Positions 1 to 10,858 of a stretch of DNA of 64,000 nucleotides are shown here, piece by piece. The DNA comes from Marinobacter sp. Arc7-DN-1. Its GTDB lineage: Bacteria; Pseudomonadota; Gammaproteobacteria; Pseudomonadales; Oleiphilaceae. The translations under genes and the position numbers were made by a program. Each line of letters begins with the position of its first letter. The stretch's first letter is position 1. The notes under the pieces were generated by a model. The model did no database searches and was not told the origin of the DNA. It saw nothing but the letters and a program-made list of their open reading frames with translations. The stretch covers positions 3,534,001-3,598,000 of the forward strand of contig NZ_CP031848.1 of assembly GCF_003441595.1 (NCBI RefSeq), read 5' to 3'.

Positions 1-876
1 CTCAGAAACAAGGCCATCACTGATCTGTTTGAGCCCGGTTCAACCATGAAGCCGATCACCATGGCGGCAGCGCTGGAATCTGGTAAATATTCAGTCAATA
101 GCACCATTGATACCAACCCGGGTTACCGGCGTTTTGGCCGTTTTACCATCCGCGATCATCGCAACTATGGCCTGCTGGGTGTGACTGACATTATTGTCAA
201 ATCCAGCAATGTGGGAATCAGCAAGATCGCTACCGATCTCGGCGGTGATGTTATCCGGGATCTGTATGCGCGAATGGGGCTCGGCCAGCCAACCGGGATC
301 GGCTTTCCCGGGGAAGCCGTCGGTGTGCTGCCAGCGCCATCGAAGTGGCGGCCGGTGGAAGAGGCGACCCTGTCCTATGGTTACGGTATGAGCGTGAATG
401 CTCTTCAGCTGGCACAGGCCTATATGGTGATTGCCAATGGTGGTGTGCATTACCCCCTGAGCCTTGTGAAGCGCGATGAAGAGCCCGAAGGCTATCGGGT
501 GTTGTCCGAGCAGGTCAGCTATGAGGTCCGCAATATGCTCCGGCAGGTGGTTTCCCGTGGTACGGGAAAGCGGGCCCAGCCGGGATTCTATTCTGCCGGG
601 GGCAAGACCGGAACGGTTCACCTGGTTGGCGATCAGGGCTATGAAGACAGTCAGTACAAAGCCATCTTTGCAGGTATCGCACCTATTGATAATCCGAGAC
701 TGGTTACGGTTGTGGCCGTTGATGCGCCGCAGTCCGGTGAATATTACGGCGGGGAAGTGGCAGCGCCGGTGTTCGCCAGGGTGATGAGTGACGCACTGCG
801 ACTACTGAATGTGAAGCCTGAACTGGACGTTGGGGAGGCAAAAACTGTTTCTCCAGCGCCCGGGGAGCGAGGGTAA
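1..876 (+). CDS. ftsI: FtsI (PBP3) peptidoglycan transpeptidase, C-terminal part
   Basis: Septal D,D-transpeptidase that cross-links peptidoglycan at the division site; inner-membrane anchored with a periplasmic catalytic domain. The gene runs in from the left edge: the frame is open from base 1, so the first visible Met (base 46) is not the start. That Met lies inside the active-site SxxK tetrad STMK (bases 40-51), preceded by EPG as is usual for FtsI. The KTG triad follows (GGKTGT, about base 600). The stop at 874-876 is just before murE, and the position at the head of a mur/fts run fits FtsI. About half the protein (signal anchor and non-penicillin-binding domain) is outside the window. 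Confidence 0.95.
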   Translation, partial: LRNKAITDLFEPGSTMKPITMAAALESGKYSVNSTIDTNPGYRRFGRFTIRDHRNYGLLGVTDIIVKSSNVGISKIATDLGGDVIRDLYARMGLGQPTGIGFPGEAVGVLPAPSKWRPVEEATLSYGYGMSVNALQLAQAYMVIANGGVHYPLSLVKRDEEPEGYRVLSEQVSYEVRNMLRQVVSRGTGKRAQPGFYSAGGKTGTVHLVGDQGYEDSQYKAIFAGIAPIDNPRLVTVVAVDAPQSGEYYGGEVAAPVFARVMSDALRLLNVKPELDVGEAKTVSPAPGERG

Positions 877-880
877 GCCT

Positions 881-2365
881 ATGTGCATCACATCTCTCAG
901 CACTTTGTTGCAAGGAGTCATGGTGGTTCCGTCGGTCTTCGACGTAACTATCCATGGTCTGAAGACCGACAGCCGGGAGGTGGCCTCCGGCGACGCGTTT
1001 ATTGCGCTGTCGGGGACCAGTACGCCCGCTGATTTTTATGTCGATGCGGCGATTAAAGCGGGTGCTACGGCTATCCTTCTGGAATCCGATCGGGCCACCG
1101 AATGCTCGGAACGACATGGGGCCCTGGTGGTCCCGGTGGTCGGTCTTCGTGGTTTGGTCGGGAGGATTGCCGATCGGTTTTTCGAACATCCGTCGCAACG
1201 CCTGCGCCTGATTGGTGTCACCGGAACCAACGGCAAGACGTCGGTTTGCCAGTACGTTGCCCAGCTCCTTAAAGAGACGGGAACACCCTGCGGTGTCCTC
1301 GGCACCCTCGGTTATGGCATGCCCGGTGCACTGCATCCGGCGACCCATACCACGCCAGACGCGGTTCAGGTGAACCGGGTTCTGTCACGGATCCTGAAAC
1401 AGAACGGTCGCGCAGCTGTCATGGAAGTCTCCTCCCATGCCCTGGACCAGGGGCGAATCGACAACCTCACCATGACCTGCGCCGTGTTTACCAACCTGAC
1501 CCGGGATCATCTGGATTACCACGGGTCGATGGCGGCATACGGCGAGGCGAAGGCCTGCTTGTTTGAGCGTGAGGAGTTGCACTTCTCTGTCATCAACTTT
1601 GACGACCCTTTCGGCCGGCAGCTATTTGATCAGCTGGCGGGCAAATGTGATCGCGTCCGCTACAGTCTGCACGAAGCCCAGACAGAACTCTGGTTGCGCG
1701 AATTCCGGCCAACCGATGAGGGCTTTGAGGCGGAAGTGGATGGTGAGTGGGGCCGGTTTGCTATTTCCGTTCCCCTGATGGGCAGTTTCAATGCCAGTAA
1801 TGTGCTGGCGGCCATGGCCACAGTCCTGACCCTCGGCGTTCCGGTCGAGCGGGTGCAGCAGGCCACTGCCCGCCTGACACCGCCGCCGGGAAGGCTTGAA
1901 AGGTTTGGTGGTGCCAGCGGCGTCAGGGTGGTGGTTGACTACGCCCACACACCGGATGCCCTTGCCAATGCCCTTGCGGCGCTGCGCCCCCATGTTGCCG
2001 GAGACCTGATTTGTGTGTTCGGATGCGGCGGCGACCGCGATGCTGGCAAGCGTCCGGAAATGGCGCGGGAGGCTGAAAAGCTGGCGGACCGCGTTGTGGT
2101 GACCGATGACAATCCGCGCAGCGAAGACCCCGCTGTCATTGTCCGCGACATTGTTGCCGGGTTTACGGATACGGAGAAGGTTGCGGTCATTCATGACAGG
2201 GCTGAGGCAATCCAGACGGCTATCCGCACGGCAACCCCGGATGACCTGGTGCTTATCGCCGGAAAAGGCCATGAGGCCTATCAGGAAATCGCCGGCCAGA
2301 AGTACCCCTTCAGCGATGCCGAGCACGTTCGTCACATCTTGAAGCTGAACGGGGGTGTGGCATGA
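881..2365 (+). CDS. murE: UDP-MurNAc-tripeptide synthetase MurE
   Basis: Cytoplasmic ligase that adds meso-diaminopimelate to UDP-MurNAc-L-Ala-D-Glu using ATP. The Mur-ligase P-loop GTNGKT lies near residue 115. A DNPR motif near residue 410 is the signature that selects meso-DAP rather than lysine. I chose the ATG at 881, five bases after the ftsI stop, because it gives a normal N-terminus before the conserved TDSR segment. A GTG in frame further upstream would overlap ftsI, and an internal ATG at 920 has its AAGGAG too close. The 494-residue length is normal. The gene overlaps murF by four bases. Confidence 0.96.
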   Translation: MCITSLSTLLQGVMVVPSVFDVTIHGLKTDSREVASGDAFIALSGTSTPADFYVDAAIKAGATAILLESDRATECSERHGALVVPVVGLRGLVGRIADRFFEHPSQRLRLIGVTGTNGKTSVCQYVAQLLKETGTPCGVLGTLGYGMPGALHPATHTTPDAVQVNRVLSRILKQNGRAAVMEVSSHALDQGRIDNLTMTCAVFTNLTRDHLDYHGSMAAYGEAKACLFEREELHFSVINFDDPFGRQLFDQLAGKCDRVRYSLHEAQTELWLREFRPTDEGFEAEVDGEWGRFAISVPLMGSFNASNVLAAMATVLTLGVPVERVQQATARLTPPPGRLERFGGASGVRVVVDYAHTPDALANALAALRPHVAGDLICVFGCGGDRDAGKRPEMAREAEKLADRVVVTDDNPRSEDPAVIVRDIVAGFTDTEKVAVIHDRAEAIQTAIRTATPDDLVLIAGKGHEAYQEIAGQKYPFSDAEHVRHILKLNGGVA

Positions 2366-3750
2366 TGCGCGCCTTTTCACTGGCCGAGGCCCGAAGCTGG
2401 CTGGGTGCCGAGTGCGAGTCTGATGATCTGTCGTCAGTGGTGTTTGGTGGAGTCTCAACCGATACCCGCACTCTTGAACAGGGGCAGCTGTTCGTTGCTC
2501 TCCGGGGCGAGAATTTTGATGGCCACCGTTTTTTGCGGCAGGCCCGCGAGCAAGGAGCCGCTGCTCTGGTTGTCGATGTGCCGGACAGCACCGTGTCGTT
2601 ACCCCAGCTCGTGGTAGCCGACACGCTCATGGCCCTGGCGCAGCTGGCGGCCGGGAATCGCGGAGAGAGTGAAGCCAGAATCCTCGCCATCACCGGCAGC
2701 AGTGGCAAGACGACCGTCAAGGAAATGTGTGCCGCGATTCTGTCGCAGATGGGACCAACACTGTCGACCCGGGGCAACCTGAACAACCACATCGGTGTGC
2801 CGCTGACGCTGTTCGGTCTCTCGCCGGAGCACCGTTTTGGCGTTATTGAGCTGGGAGCCAGTGGGCTGGGCGAAATCGCCCATACGGTTGCATTGGCAAA
2901 GCCCGGGGTTGCTATTCTGACCAACGCGGGTCAGGCCCATTTAGAGGGCTTTGGCAGCTACGACAATATTGTGCTGGCCAAAGGCGAAATTATCGATGGG
3001 GTTGATGCCGAGGGCCTGGTGGTGCTGAACCGGGATGATCCGGCCTTCAGCCAATGGCAGCAACGTGCGGGTGGTCGCCGGGTTGTCGGTGTCAGCCGGC
3101 TGGATGCGGCAGCGGACTACCACGCCGTGATTGAGAGTCATGACGACGGCACCAGAGCCATTCAGGTGCACGGCCCGGACAACTGGCGCTGCCGGGTTTC
3201 GCTGGCGCTTGAGGGTGATCACAACATCACCAACATGTTGCTGGCCATTGCCGCAACCCGGGAGCTGGGTGCCGACGACCGGGCCATTATCAGTGGGCTG
3301 GGGCAGGTTGCGCCGGTTAAGGGGCGGCTACAGGTGTTGAACCTGTCGCCGGAACTGACGTTGATTGATGACAGTTACAACGCCAACCCGGCTTCGATGA
3401 AAGCTGCTTTGGGTGTTCTGGGTCAGCGGGCAGGGCAGAAGATTGCAGTCCTGGGCGCGATGGCAGAGCTTGGCCCGGACGCACGGGCGCTACACCAGGA
3501 CGTGGGAGAGTGCGCCAGGGAGCATGGCATTGACCGAATGATCACTGTGGGGCCTGGCTGTGAGGGGTACGCCGATGGGTTTGGTGAGGGCACAGAGCCG
3601 TGTCTGACCCATGACCAGGCAGTCGAATCTGTTGTCAGGGCAAAAAACACACCGTTGACAGTGTTGGTCAAGGGTTCTCGTAGTTCCGCCATGGATCGCG
3701 TGGTGGAGGGAATTAAAGAAAAGGTGAATAACTCATGCTGCTCTGGCTGA
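2362..3750 (+). CDS. murF: UDP-MurNAc-tripeptide:D-Ala-D-Ala ligase MurF
   Basis: Adds the D-Ala-D-Ala dipeptide to complete the UDP-MurNAc-pentapeptide in the cytoplasm. The Mur-ligase P-loop GSSGKTT lies near residue 110. The NLNNHIG stretch and the C-terminal ligase domain with DSYNANP are typical of MurF. The length is 462 residues. The start ATG overlaps the murE stop (ATGA), and the 3' end overlaps mraY by 16 bases, so translation of this whole segment is probably coupled. Confidence 0.96.
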   Translation: MMRAFSLAEARSWLGAECESDDLSSVVFGGVSTDTRTLEQGQLFVALRGENFDGHRFLRQAREQGAAALVVDVPDSTVSLPQLVVADTLMALAQLAAGNRGESEARILAITGSSGKTTVKEMCAAILSQMGPTLSTRGNLNNHIGVPLTLFGLSPEHRFGVIELGASGLGEIAHTVALAKPGVAILTNAGQAHLEGFGSYDNIVLAKGEIIDGVDAEGLVVLNRDDPAFSQWQQRAGGRRVVGVSRLDAAADYHAVIESHDDGTRAIQVHGPDNWRCRVSLALEGDHNITNMLLAIAATRELGADDRAIISGLGQVAPVKGRLQVLNLSPELTLIDDSYNANPASMKAALGVLGQRAGQKIAVLGAMAELGPDARALHQDVGECAREHGIDRMITVGPGCEGYADGFGEGTEPCLTHDQAVESVVRAKNTPLTVLVKGSRSSAMDRVVEGIKEKVNNSCCSG

Positions 3751-4820
3751 CAGAGGTCCTGTCACAATATTTTTCGGCACTGACGGTGTTTCAGTACCTG
3801 ACCCTGCGCGGAATTCTGGGAACACTCACGGCCCTGCTCATTTCACTGATCATCGGCCCGGTTATGATCCGTAAGCTGAGCCAGTACCAGATTGGCCAGG
3901 CGGTGCGGGACGACGGCCCGCAAACCCATCTCAGCAAGGCCGGTACGCCCACCATGGGTGGTGCGCTGATTCTGGTCGCCATCGGTGTCAGCACCCTGCT
4001 TTGGGCGGATCTGGGAAATCGTTATGTCTGGGTCACCATTCTGGTGACTCTTCTGTTTGGTGCCATCGGCTGGGTCGACGACTATCGCAAAGTGGTCGAG
4101 CGAAACCCGCGCGGCTTGCCGGCCCGCTGGAAGTACTTCTGGCAGTCGTTGATCGGTGCCACTGCGGCGATTGTGCTCTATTTCAGTTCTGCCTTGCCCC
4201 AGGAAACCTCCCTGTATGTGCCGTTCGTCAAGCAGGTTTCCCTGACCCTCGGGCCGGTGCTCTTCATCCTGTTGAGCTACTTCGTCATTGTCGGTAGCAG
4301 CAACGCTGTCAACCTTACAGACGGGCTGGATGGCCTTGCCATCATGCCCACGGTCATGGTGGCCGGCGCGCTTGGCATTTTTGCGTACCTGTCCGGCCAT
4401 GCCCAGTTCGCCAATTATCTTCTGATTCCGCACCTGCCCGGAACCGGTGAACTCATTGTGTTCTGTGGTTCCCTGGTGGGCGCTGGCCTGGGATTTCTGT
4501 GGTTCAACACCTACCCGGCCCAGGTCTTCATGGGGGATGTTGGCGCGCTCGCCCTCGGTGCGGCTCTCGGGGTGGTTGCGGTTATTGTCCGGCAGGAAAT
4601 TGTGCTCTTCATTATGGGTGGTGTCTTCGTTATGGAGACAATCTCAGTGATCCTGCAGGTTGCCTCGTTCCGTCTGACCGGGCGCAGAATCTTCCGCATG
4701 GCCCCCCTGCATCATCACTTTGAATTGAAAGGCTGGCCAGAGCCCCGGGTTATTGTCCGGTTCTGGGTCATCACAGTCGTTCTGGTCCTGATTGGCATTG
4801 CCAGTCTGAAACTGAGATAG
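3735..4820 (+). CDS. mraY: Phospho-MurNAc-pentapeptide translocase MraY
   Basis: Integral inner-membrane enzyme that transfers phospho-MurNAc-pentapeptide to undecaprenyl phosphate, giving lipid I. It has 361 residues and about ten hydrophobic segments. Family motifs are visible: the TPTMGG loop, the WVDDYRK segment, the [10 protein letters not shown] aspartate motif and the MAPLHHHFE histidine motif near the C-terminus. The ATG at 3735 lies inside the end of murF, as in other dcw clusters. Confidence 0.97.
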   Translation: MLLWLTEVLSQYFSALTVFQYLTLRGILGTLTALLISLIIGPVMIRKLSQYQIGQAVRDDGPQTHLSKAGTPTMGGALILVAIGVSTLLWADLGNRYVWVTILVTLLFGAIGWVDDYRKVVERNPRGLPARWKYFWQSLIGATAAIVLYFSSALPQETSLYVPFVKQVSLTLGPVLFILLSYFVIVGSSNAVNLTDGLDGLAIMPTVMVAGALGIFAYLSGHAQFANYLLIPHLPGTGELIVFCGSLVGAGLGFLWFNTYPAQVFMGDVGALALGAALGVVAVIVRQEIVLFIMGGVFVMETISVILQVASFRLTGRRIFRMAPLHHHFELKGWPEPRVIVRFWVITVVLVLIGIASLKLR

Positions 4821-4835
4821 GAAAACGCTGCTGCT

Positions 4836-6176
4836 ATGAGTGTCATTGTTTCGGATCGCCGCACACTGGTCGTAGGGCTCGGTAAAACCGGGCTCTCCTG
4901 CGTGCGCTATCTGTCTGAACAAGGGCGGGACATAGCGGTTGCAGACACCCGCACGGCGCCTCCCGGTCTGGATGAGCTCAGAGCAGGCTGGCCGGATACT
5001 CCGGTGCATCTCGGGCCTTTCGACCGCGACCTGTTTGCAGGTTTCAACGAATTGGTGGTGAGCCCGGGCATCAGTATTGCGGAGCCAGCGATCGCGGGTG
5101 CTGCGAAGCAGGGCGCACGCATCCGGGGCGACATTGACCTGTTCGCCGAGGCGGCGGATGCCCCCATCGTTGCAATCACCGGCTCCAACGGCAAAACCAC
5201 GGTGACCACCCTGTTGGGTGAAATGGCCAGAGCGGCCGGTCGCAAGGTGGCCGTGGGGGGCAATATCGGTACTCCGGCCCTGAACCTGTTAAACCAGGGC
5301 GCAGACCTGTACGTGCTCGAGTTGTCCAGTTTCCAGCTGGAGACCACGGAAGAGCTGAACGCCCTTGCGGCCACGGTACTGAACGTCAGTGACGATCACA
5401 TGGACCGCTACCCGGACAGGATGGCCTATTTCCAGGCCAAACAGCGGATTTACCGGGGCTGCAGGAATGCCATTGTCAATCTGGACGATGCCCTCAGTAC
5501 ACCGATGGCGCGGGACAACCTCAGGTTCCTGTGTTTTGGTTTTCACAGGGTAAACCCGGAAACCTTTAGTACCCGGGATGACGACCAGGGCACCTGGATT
5601 ACTTTTGGTTTCGACAACCTGATCCTCGCCAGTGAACTCAGGCTGCTCGGGCGCCACAATATCAGCAATGTCATGGCGGCCCTGGCACTGGGACACGCTA
5701 CGGGACTGCCGATGGACGTGATGCTGAAGGTGGCCCGGGAGTTTCCGGGCCTGCCGCACAGGTGCGAATTTGTTCGCCGGTTTAACAGCGTGGATTTCAT
5801 AAACGATTCCAAGGGCACGAATGTCGGTGCAACGGTGGCGGCCATCGAGAGCCTGGCTCCAGAGAATGGCAAGGTTGTGCTGATTGCCGGCGGTGATGGA
5901 AAGGGCGCCGATTTCACCGCGCTGGAGGCACCCATTGCCCTGCACTGCCGGGCGGTGGTGCTGATCGGTCGCGATGCCCCGGCCATTGCTGATGTTCTTG
6001 GCAGTGGTGTTCCGGTTTATCAGTCGGAGAGTCTGGCAGACGCGGTCTCCAGGTCTGCGGAACTGGCGTACCCGGGGGACCGGGTGTTGCTGTCCCCGGC
6101 CTGTGCCAGCTTTGATATGTTCCGCGATTACCTGGACCGTGGTGATCAGTTCCGTTCACTGGTGGAGGGCCTGTGA
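4836..6176 (+). CDS. murD: UDP-MurNAc-L-Ala:D-Glu ligase MurD
   Basis: Adds D-glutamate to UDP-MurNAc-L-alanine. The P-loop GSNGKTT lies near residue 115, and the N-terminal Rossmann-like segment GLGKTGLS binds the UDP moiety. The ND-SKGTN motif near residue 325 belongs to the central and C-terminal ligase domains. The length of 446 residues is usual for the family. It follows mraY by 15 bases and its TGA overlaps the ftsW start. Confidence 0.96.
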   Translation: MSVIVSDRRTLVVGLGKTGLSCVRYLSEQGRDIAVADTRTAPPGLDELRAGWPDTPVHLGPFDRDLFAGFNELVVSPGISIAEPAIAGAAKQGARIRGDIDLFAEAADAPIVAITGSNGKTTVTTLLGEMARAAGRKVAVGGNIGTPALNLLNQGADLYVLELSSFQLETTEELNALAATVLNVSDDHMDRYPDRMAYFQAKQRIYRGCRNAIVNLDDALSTPMARDNLRFLCFGFHRVNPETFSTRDDDQGTWITFGFDNLILASELRLLGRHNISNVMAALALGHATGLPMDVMLKVAREFPGLPHRCEFVRRFNSVDFINDSKGTNVGATVAAIESLAPENGKVVLIAGGDGKGADFTALEAPIALHCRAVVLIGRDAPAIADVLGSGVPVYQSESLADAVSRSAELAYPGDRVLLSPACASFDMFRDYLDRGDQFRSLVEGL

Positions 6177-7375
6177 TGAACGCAGATCTTTCATTGCCAG
6201 ACCGGAACCAGTGGCTTGGAGAAATCCAGCCGCTGGCCATGCTGGTGATCAGTTCCGTGGCGCTGATGGTCGTAGGGGTTGTGATGATTTCGTCAGCATC
6301 CATGGATATGGCCGCTGAAACCCTGGGTAACAGCTATCACTACGTGATTCGCCAACTGATGTTTGCCGGCCTTGGTTTTCTTGCGGCACTGGTGGCCGTC
6401 AATGTGCCTGTGGCCTGGTGGGAACGCAGTGGCTGGTTGCTTCTGGGTATCGGTCTTCTGGTGCTCGTTCTGGTCCTTACACCCCTCGGACGAACCGTGA
6501 ACGGCTCGACCCGATGGATTCCTTTTGGCCTGTTTAATGTCCAGGTATCGGAAGTGGCCAAGCTATGCCTGATAGCGTACCTGGCCGGCTACGTTGTCCG
6601 GCGCCGTGAGGAGTTGCTCAATACCTGGGCCGGCTTCCTGAAACCCTTGGTGGTTCTGGGGCTCGCATCGGTTCTTCTGGTTATTCAGCCAGACTTTGGT
6701 GCCACGGTGGTGCTGGTCACGGCCGCGGCGGGAATGATCTTCCTGAGCGGTGTGCGGCTGAGTCGGTTTGTGCCGTTGATCGGCACGTTGGTGGTGTTGG
6801 GTGCCATTCTCATCGTCACCCAGCCGTACCGCCTGAAGCGGGTCGTCAGTTATCTCGACCCCTGGAAAGACCAGTTCGACAGCGGCTACCAGCTGACCCA
6901 GTCGCTGATTGCCTTTGGTCGTGGAGACTGGGGCGGTGTCGGCCTGGGCAATTCCATCCAGAAGCTGTTTTACCTGCCAGAGGCTCATACCGATTTCATC
7001 TTCGCGATTATTGCCGAGGAGTTCGGGCTCCTGGGTTCGCTGCTTGTGCTCAGTCTGTTCACACTGCTGGTGATTACCGGCTTCGTGATCGCCCGCCGGG
7101 CCGAGAATGCGGGCATGCCTTTTGCCGCCTGCTTTGCTTACGGCCTGACTTTGCTGGTTGGCCTGCAGGCCGGTATCAACATGGCGGTCAGTACCGGTCT
7201 GCTGCCCACCAAGGGACTGACCCTGCCGCTGGTCAGCTATGGCGGCTCCAGCCTGATAATCACCTGCGTCAGCATCGGCATTCTGGCCAGGGTTGAAATG
7301 GAGCGTCTCGATCAGGAAAAGCTGGCCCGTGAAAAGGCCGGTCCGAAAAAGCGGGGGGGTGCGGTTTATGACTGA
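6176..7375 (+). CDS. ftsW: Septal peptidoglycan polymerase FtsW (SEDS family)
   Basis: Polytopic SEDS glycosyltransferase that polymerises lipid II at the septum together with FtsI. It has about ten hydrophobic helices. SEDS motifs are present: NGSTRWI in the first periplasmic part, the PDFG motif with the conserved aspartate, the HTDFIFAIIAEEFG segment and a C-terminal PLVSYGGSS. I prefer the ATG at 6176, whose first base is the last base of the murD stop (TGATG); a GTG one codon earlier would also work. The 3' end overlaps murG by eight bases. Confidence 0.96.
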   Translation: MNADLSLPDRNQWLGEIQPLAMLVISSVALMVVGVVMISSASMDMAAETLGNSYHYVIRQLMFAGLGFLAALVAVNVPVAWWERSGWLLLGIGLLVLVLVLTPLGRTVNGSTRWIPFGLFNVQVSEVAKLCLIAYLAGYVVRRREELLNTWAGFLKPLVVLGLASVLLVIQPDFGATVVLVTAAAGMIFLSGVRLSRFVPLIGTLVVLGAILIVTQPYRLKRVVSYLDPWKDQFDSGYQLTQSLIAFGRGDWGGVGLGNSIQKLFYLPEAHTDFIFAIIAEEFGLLGSLLVLSLFTLLVITGFVIARRAENAGMPFAACFAYGLTLLVGLQAGINMAVSTGLLPTKGLTLPLVSYGGSSLIITCVSIGILARVEMERLDQEKLAREKAGPKKRGGAVYD

Positions 7376-8453
7376 CCAGCGCCGCTTTCTGATGATGGCT
7401 GGCGGTACCGGTGGGCATGTTTTCCCGGCTCTGGCCACGGCACGTGCCCTTGAAGCCCGCGGTCACCAGGTCTACTGGCTTGGCGCCAGCGGCGGTATGG
7501 AGCAGAGGCTGATCGGTGAGACCGATATTCCGCTTTCGCTGATTCATATTTCCGGTTTGCGGGGTAAGGGCAGACTTGCGCTGGTGCTCGCACCGTTCCG
7601 CCTGATGCGGGCTCTCGGTGAGGCATTCACCGTCCTGCGCCAGATTCGTCCGGATTGTGTGGTCGGCATGGGCGGTTTTGTCACCGGGCCCGGTGGTGTG
7701 GCCGCCTGGCTGACCCGGACCCCGCTGGTGATACACGAACAGAATGCCATTGCGGGAATGACCAACCGGATTCTGGTGAGGTTTGCGGAAACCGTGCTCG
7801 AAGCCTTCCCCGGAAGCTTTGGACCGAAAGTCGTCACCCGGTGCACCGGCAATCCGGTCCGGGAGGATCTGGCGACGTTACCCGCACCAGAGCAGCGGTT
7901 GGCGGGCCGGGAGGGTCCTCTCAGGTTGCTGGTGATTGGCGGCAGTCTTGGTGCCCAGGTGTTCAACCAGCAGTTGCCGGAGGCACTGGCCCTGCTGCCA
8001 GAAACACAACGACCGGTTGTTCGCCACCAGTGTGGTGAACGCCATGCTGAGGTTGCCCGGGCGGCTTATGAAAAACACGGGGTTGAGGCGAGCGTCGAAC
8101 CGTTTATCAAGGACATGGCAGATGCCTACCAATGGGCCGATCTGGTTCTGTGCCGCTCCGGCGCGCTGACCGTCTCCGAGCTCTGTGCCGCGGGCATCGG
8201 CGCTGTGTTGGTGCCGTTTCCCCATGCAGTGGACGATCACCAGACCAAAAACGGTGAGCAAATGGTGGCCGAGAAGGCCGCCATATTGATCCCGCAATCA
8301 AAGATGACCCCGGTCGTACTGGCAGAAACCCTGGGTGATTTATCCCGGGACCGCAGCCGGGTAACCGATATGGCGAAGGCTGCCAGAACATTGGCCCGCC
8401 CTGATGCAACGGAGAGAGTCGTGAATTACTGTCTGGAGGCCGCTAATGGCTGA
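7368..8453 (+). CDS. murG: MurG UDP-GlcNAc transferase (lipid II synthase)
   Basis: Peripheral inner-membrane GT28 glycosyltransferase that adds GlcNAc to lipid I, giving lipid II. The glycine-rich loop GGTGGHVFP is near residue 13 and a second one, GGSLGAQ, is mid-protein. [11 protein letters not shown] and the [13 protein letters not shown] acceptor/donor motifs follow. The start ATG at 7368 lies inside the last codons of ftsW and gives 361 residues. Upstream in-frame starts would add 25 residues unlike MurG. Confidence 0.96.
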   Translation: MTDQRRFLMMAGGTGGHVFPALATARALEARGHQVYWLGASGGMEQRLIGETDIPLSLIHISGLRGKGRLALVLAPFRLMRALGEAFTVLRQIRPDCVVGMGGFVTGPGGVAAWLTRTPLVIHEQNAIAGMTNRILVRFAETVLEAFPGSFGPKVVTRCTGNPVREDLATLPAPEQRLAGREGPLRLLVIGGSLGAQVFNQQLPEALALLPETQRPVVRHQCGERHAEVARAAYEKHGVEASVEPFIKDMADAYQWADLVLCRSGALTVSELCAAGIGAVLVPFPHAVDDHQTKNGEQMVAEKAAILIPQSKMTPVVLAETLGDLSRDRSRVTDMAKAARTLARPDATERVVNYCLEAANG

Positions 8454-9891
8454 TGCAAACAATCCGCCCCTGGTCTATCAGGTGCCTGAAATGCGCCGGA
8501 TCCGCCACATCCATTTCGTGGGTATTGGTGGTGCCGGTATGAGTGGCATAGCCGAGGTGCTCAAAAACCAGGGGTATGACGTCTCCGGCTCGGATCTGAA
8601 AGAAGGCCCGGTTACCGGTCGCCTGAAAGCCATGGGCGTCGAGGTTCAGATCGGTCATAGGGAAGAAAACAGTGCCAGCGCAGATGTCGTGGTGGTTTCG
8701 TCTGCTGTGGCTTCTGACAATCCGGAAGTCACAGCCGCCCGCAACCGGCGTGTTCCTATTGTGCCCAGGGCCGAAATGCTGGCTGAGATCATGCGTTACC
8801 GGCACGGGATCGCTGTGGCTGGTACCCATGGTAAAACCACCACAACCAGTCTGATCGCATCGGTTCTGGGTGAGGCCGGGCTGGATCCGACTTTCGTGAT
8901 CGGCGGCAAGCTGAACAGTGCCGGCACCAATGCCCAGCTCGGTGGGTCCCGCTATCTGGTGGCGGAGGCTGACGAAAGCGATGCGTCGTTCCTGCATCTG
9001 ACACCGGTCATTTCGGTGGTTACCAACATCGAAGCGGACCACATGGATACCTATGGCGGCGATGTTGAAAAGCTGAAGCAGACCTTCGTCGATTTCCTTC
9101 ATAACCTGCCGTTTTATGGCGTGGCGGTGATGTGCGTAGACGACGCTTATGTCCAGGAAATCATTCCCCGGATATCGAGGGCGATCATTACCTATGGCAT
9201 CGACAACCCGGAGGCGGATTACCGGGCCGAGAACATCACCTCCGATGGCTTGCGGACCCACTTTGTGGTGAAGCGCCCGGCCGGCCGGAGCGATCTGACG
9301 GTGGAACTGAAAATGCCCGGTCGTCACAACGTGGCGAACGCGCTGGCGGCGATTGCCGTGGCGACCGATGAAGGTGTCGCGGATGAGGCGATTGGCCGTG
9401 GTCTGGCCGGATTTGCCGGTGTCGGACGCCGGTTCCAGGTGTACGGCGACTACAAGACGCCCAAAGGCACAATCACTCTGGTGGATGATTATGGTCACCA
9501 CCCCACTGAGGTTGAGGCGGTTATCCGTGCCGCCCACGATGCCTGGCCGGATCGACGTCTGGTGATGGTGTACCAGCCGCACCGATATAGCAGGACCCGT
9601 GATCTTTACGAAGATTTCGTCCGCGTGTTGTCGGAGGTGGACAGTTTGCTGCTGATGGATGTCTATTCTGCCGGCGAGCCTGCGATCCCGGGGGCTGATG
9701 GCCGCGCCCTGTGCCGCAGCATTCGCCAGAGAGGGCAGGTAGAGCCGGTGTTCGTTGAGGATAACCGGGAGATTGAATCCCTGCTGGCCAATGTGCTGCA
9801 GGATGGCGACCTGTTGATAACCCAGGGCGCCGGGGATATTGGTGGAGTGGCTTCGCGGTTGGCGGCCGCGGGAGTGATCACAGGTGAGTGA
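8446..9891 (+). CDS. murC: UDP-MurNAc:L-Ala ligase MurC
   Basis: First Mur ligase; adds L-alanine to UDP-MurNAc. The N-terminal UDP-binding loop [14 protein letters not shown] and the P-loop [10 protein letters not shown] (near residue 125) are clear. EADESDASF follows, then the DDYGHHPTE segment of the C-terminal domain. At 481 residues it is normal. It overlaps murG by eight bases at the start and ddlB at the end. Confidence 0.97.
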   Translation: MADANNPPLVYQVPEMRRIRHIHFVGIGGAGMSGIAEVLKNQGYDVSGSDLKEGPVTGRLKAMGVEVQIGHREENSASADVVVVSSAVASDNPEVTAARNRRVPIVPRAEMLAEIMRYRHGIAVAGTHGKTTTTSLIASVLGEAGLDPTFVIGGKLNSAGTNAQLGGSRYLVAEADESDASFLHLTPVISVVTNIEADHMDTYGGDVEKLKQTFVDFLHNLPFYGVAVMCVDDAYVQEIIPRISRAIITYGIDNPEADYRAENITSDGLRTHFVVKRPAGRSDLTVELKMPGRHNVANALAAIAVATDEGVADEAIGRGLAGFAGVGRRFQVYGDYKTPKGTITLVDDYGHHPTEVEAVIRAAHDAWPDRRLVMVYQPHRYSRTRDLYEDFVRVLSEVDSLLLMDVYSAGEPAIPGADGRALCRSIRQRGQVEPVFVEDNREIESLLANVLQDGDLLITQGAGDIGGVASRLAAAGVITGE

Positions 9892-10858
9892 GATGCATCA
9901 TGCGGAACCACAGGCCTATCAGGCCGACCCCGACCTCGTGCGGGCTCTCGGACGCGTGGCCGTTTTTATGGGCGGTGATTCCGCAGAGCGGGAGGTATCC
10001 CTGAAAAGCGGAAAGGCGGTACTGGCGGCACTGGTGTCGGCCGGCGTGGATGCCTACGCAGTGGATGTCCGGGGCTGCCTGTTGAGAACCGTGGACAGCC
10101 CGGAGTTTGACCGGGTGTTCATTGCCCTGCATGGCCGTGGCGGTGAGGACGGTACGCTTCAGGCCATCCTGTCTCAGGCGGGTATTCCCTACACCGGTAG
10201 CGAAATGCTGGCCTCGGCCCTGGCCATGGACAAGTTGAGAACCAAGTACGTGTTCGAGGGCTGCGGTCTGCCGACTCCGAAATTCCGGACCATGTCCGAT
10301 GTTGCCCAGGCCGACCAGATCATTGGCGAATTGCGGGCTCCGTTGAGTGTGAAGCCTTCCCGGGAAGGTTCCAGCATCGGTATCCGTAAGGTTTACACCG
10401 CAGCCGAGCTGGCCGAAGCCTACGAAGCGGCTGCGGCGCTGGACAGTCTGGTATTGGTGGAAGAGTGGATTGAAGGGCCGGAGTTTACTGTCAGTCTGCT
10501 GCAGGACCAGGCGCTTCCGGCGATCGGGCTGAGCACGGACCACGTGTTCTACGACTACGACGCCAAGTACCTGGCGGACGACACCCGCTACCGGATTCCC
10601 TGCGGTCTGGCACCTGAGGATGAAGTGCGGCTTCAGCACCTGGCACTGGATGCGTTCCGGGTTGTCGGCTGCCGGACCTGGGGCCGGGTTGACATCATGC
10701 AGGACAGCGACGGCAAGTTCTGGCTGCTGGAAGTCAATACCGTGCCGGGAATGACTGATCACAGTCTCGTACCTATGGCGGCCAAGGCGGCGGGCATCAG
10801 CTTTGAAGAGCTGGTGGTAAGGATTCTCAGGGACACACTGGAGGTCGCCGATGCTTGA
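9884..10858 (+). CDS. ddlB: D-alanine:D-alanine ligase DdlB
   Basis: ATP-grasp enzyme that joins two D-alanines to make the dipeptide used by MurF. The N-terminal [14 protein letters not shown] motif, the PSREGSSIG nucleotide loop and the [12 protein letters not shown] metal-site motif are all present. Two starts are possible: a GTG at 9884, inside the end of murC, or an ATG three codons later at 9893. It lies in the usual dcw place between murC and ftsQ and overlaps ftsQ by eight bases. Confidence 0.96.
   Translation: MSEMHHAEPQAYQADPDLVRALGRVAVFMGGDSAEREVSLKSGKAVLAALVSAGVDAYAVDVRGCLLRTVDSPEFDRVFIALHGRGGEDGTLQAILSQAGIPYTGSEMLASALAMDKLRTKYVFEGCGLPTPKFRTMSDVAQADQIIGELRAPLSVKPSREGSSIGIRKVYTAAELAEAYEAAAALDSLVLVEEWIEGPEFTVSLLQDQALPAIGLSTDHVFYDYDAKYLADDTRYRIPCGLAPEDEVRLQHLALDAFRVVGCRTWGRVDIMQDSDGKFWLLEVNTVPGMTDHSLVPMAAKAAGISFEELVVRILRDTLEVADA

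Noticed and set aside
8443..9582. A 379-codon minus-strand frame opposite murC
   Set aside because: Shadow of murC; no motif and codon use typical of antisense frames.
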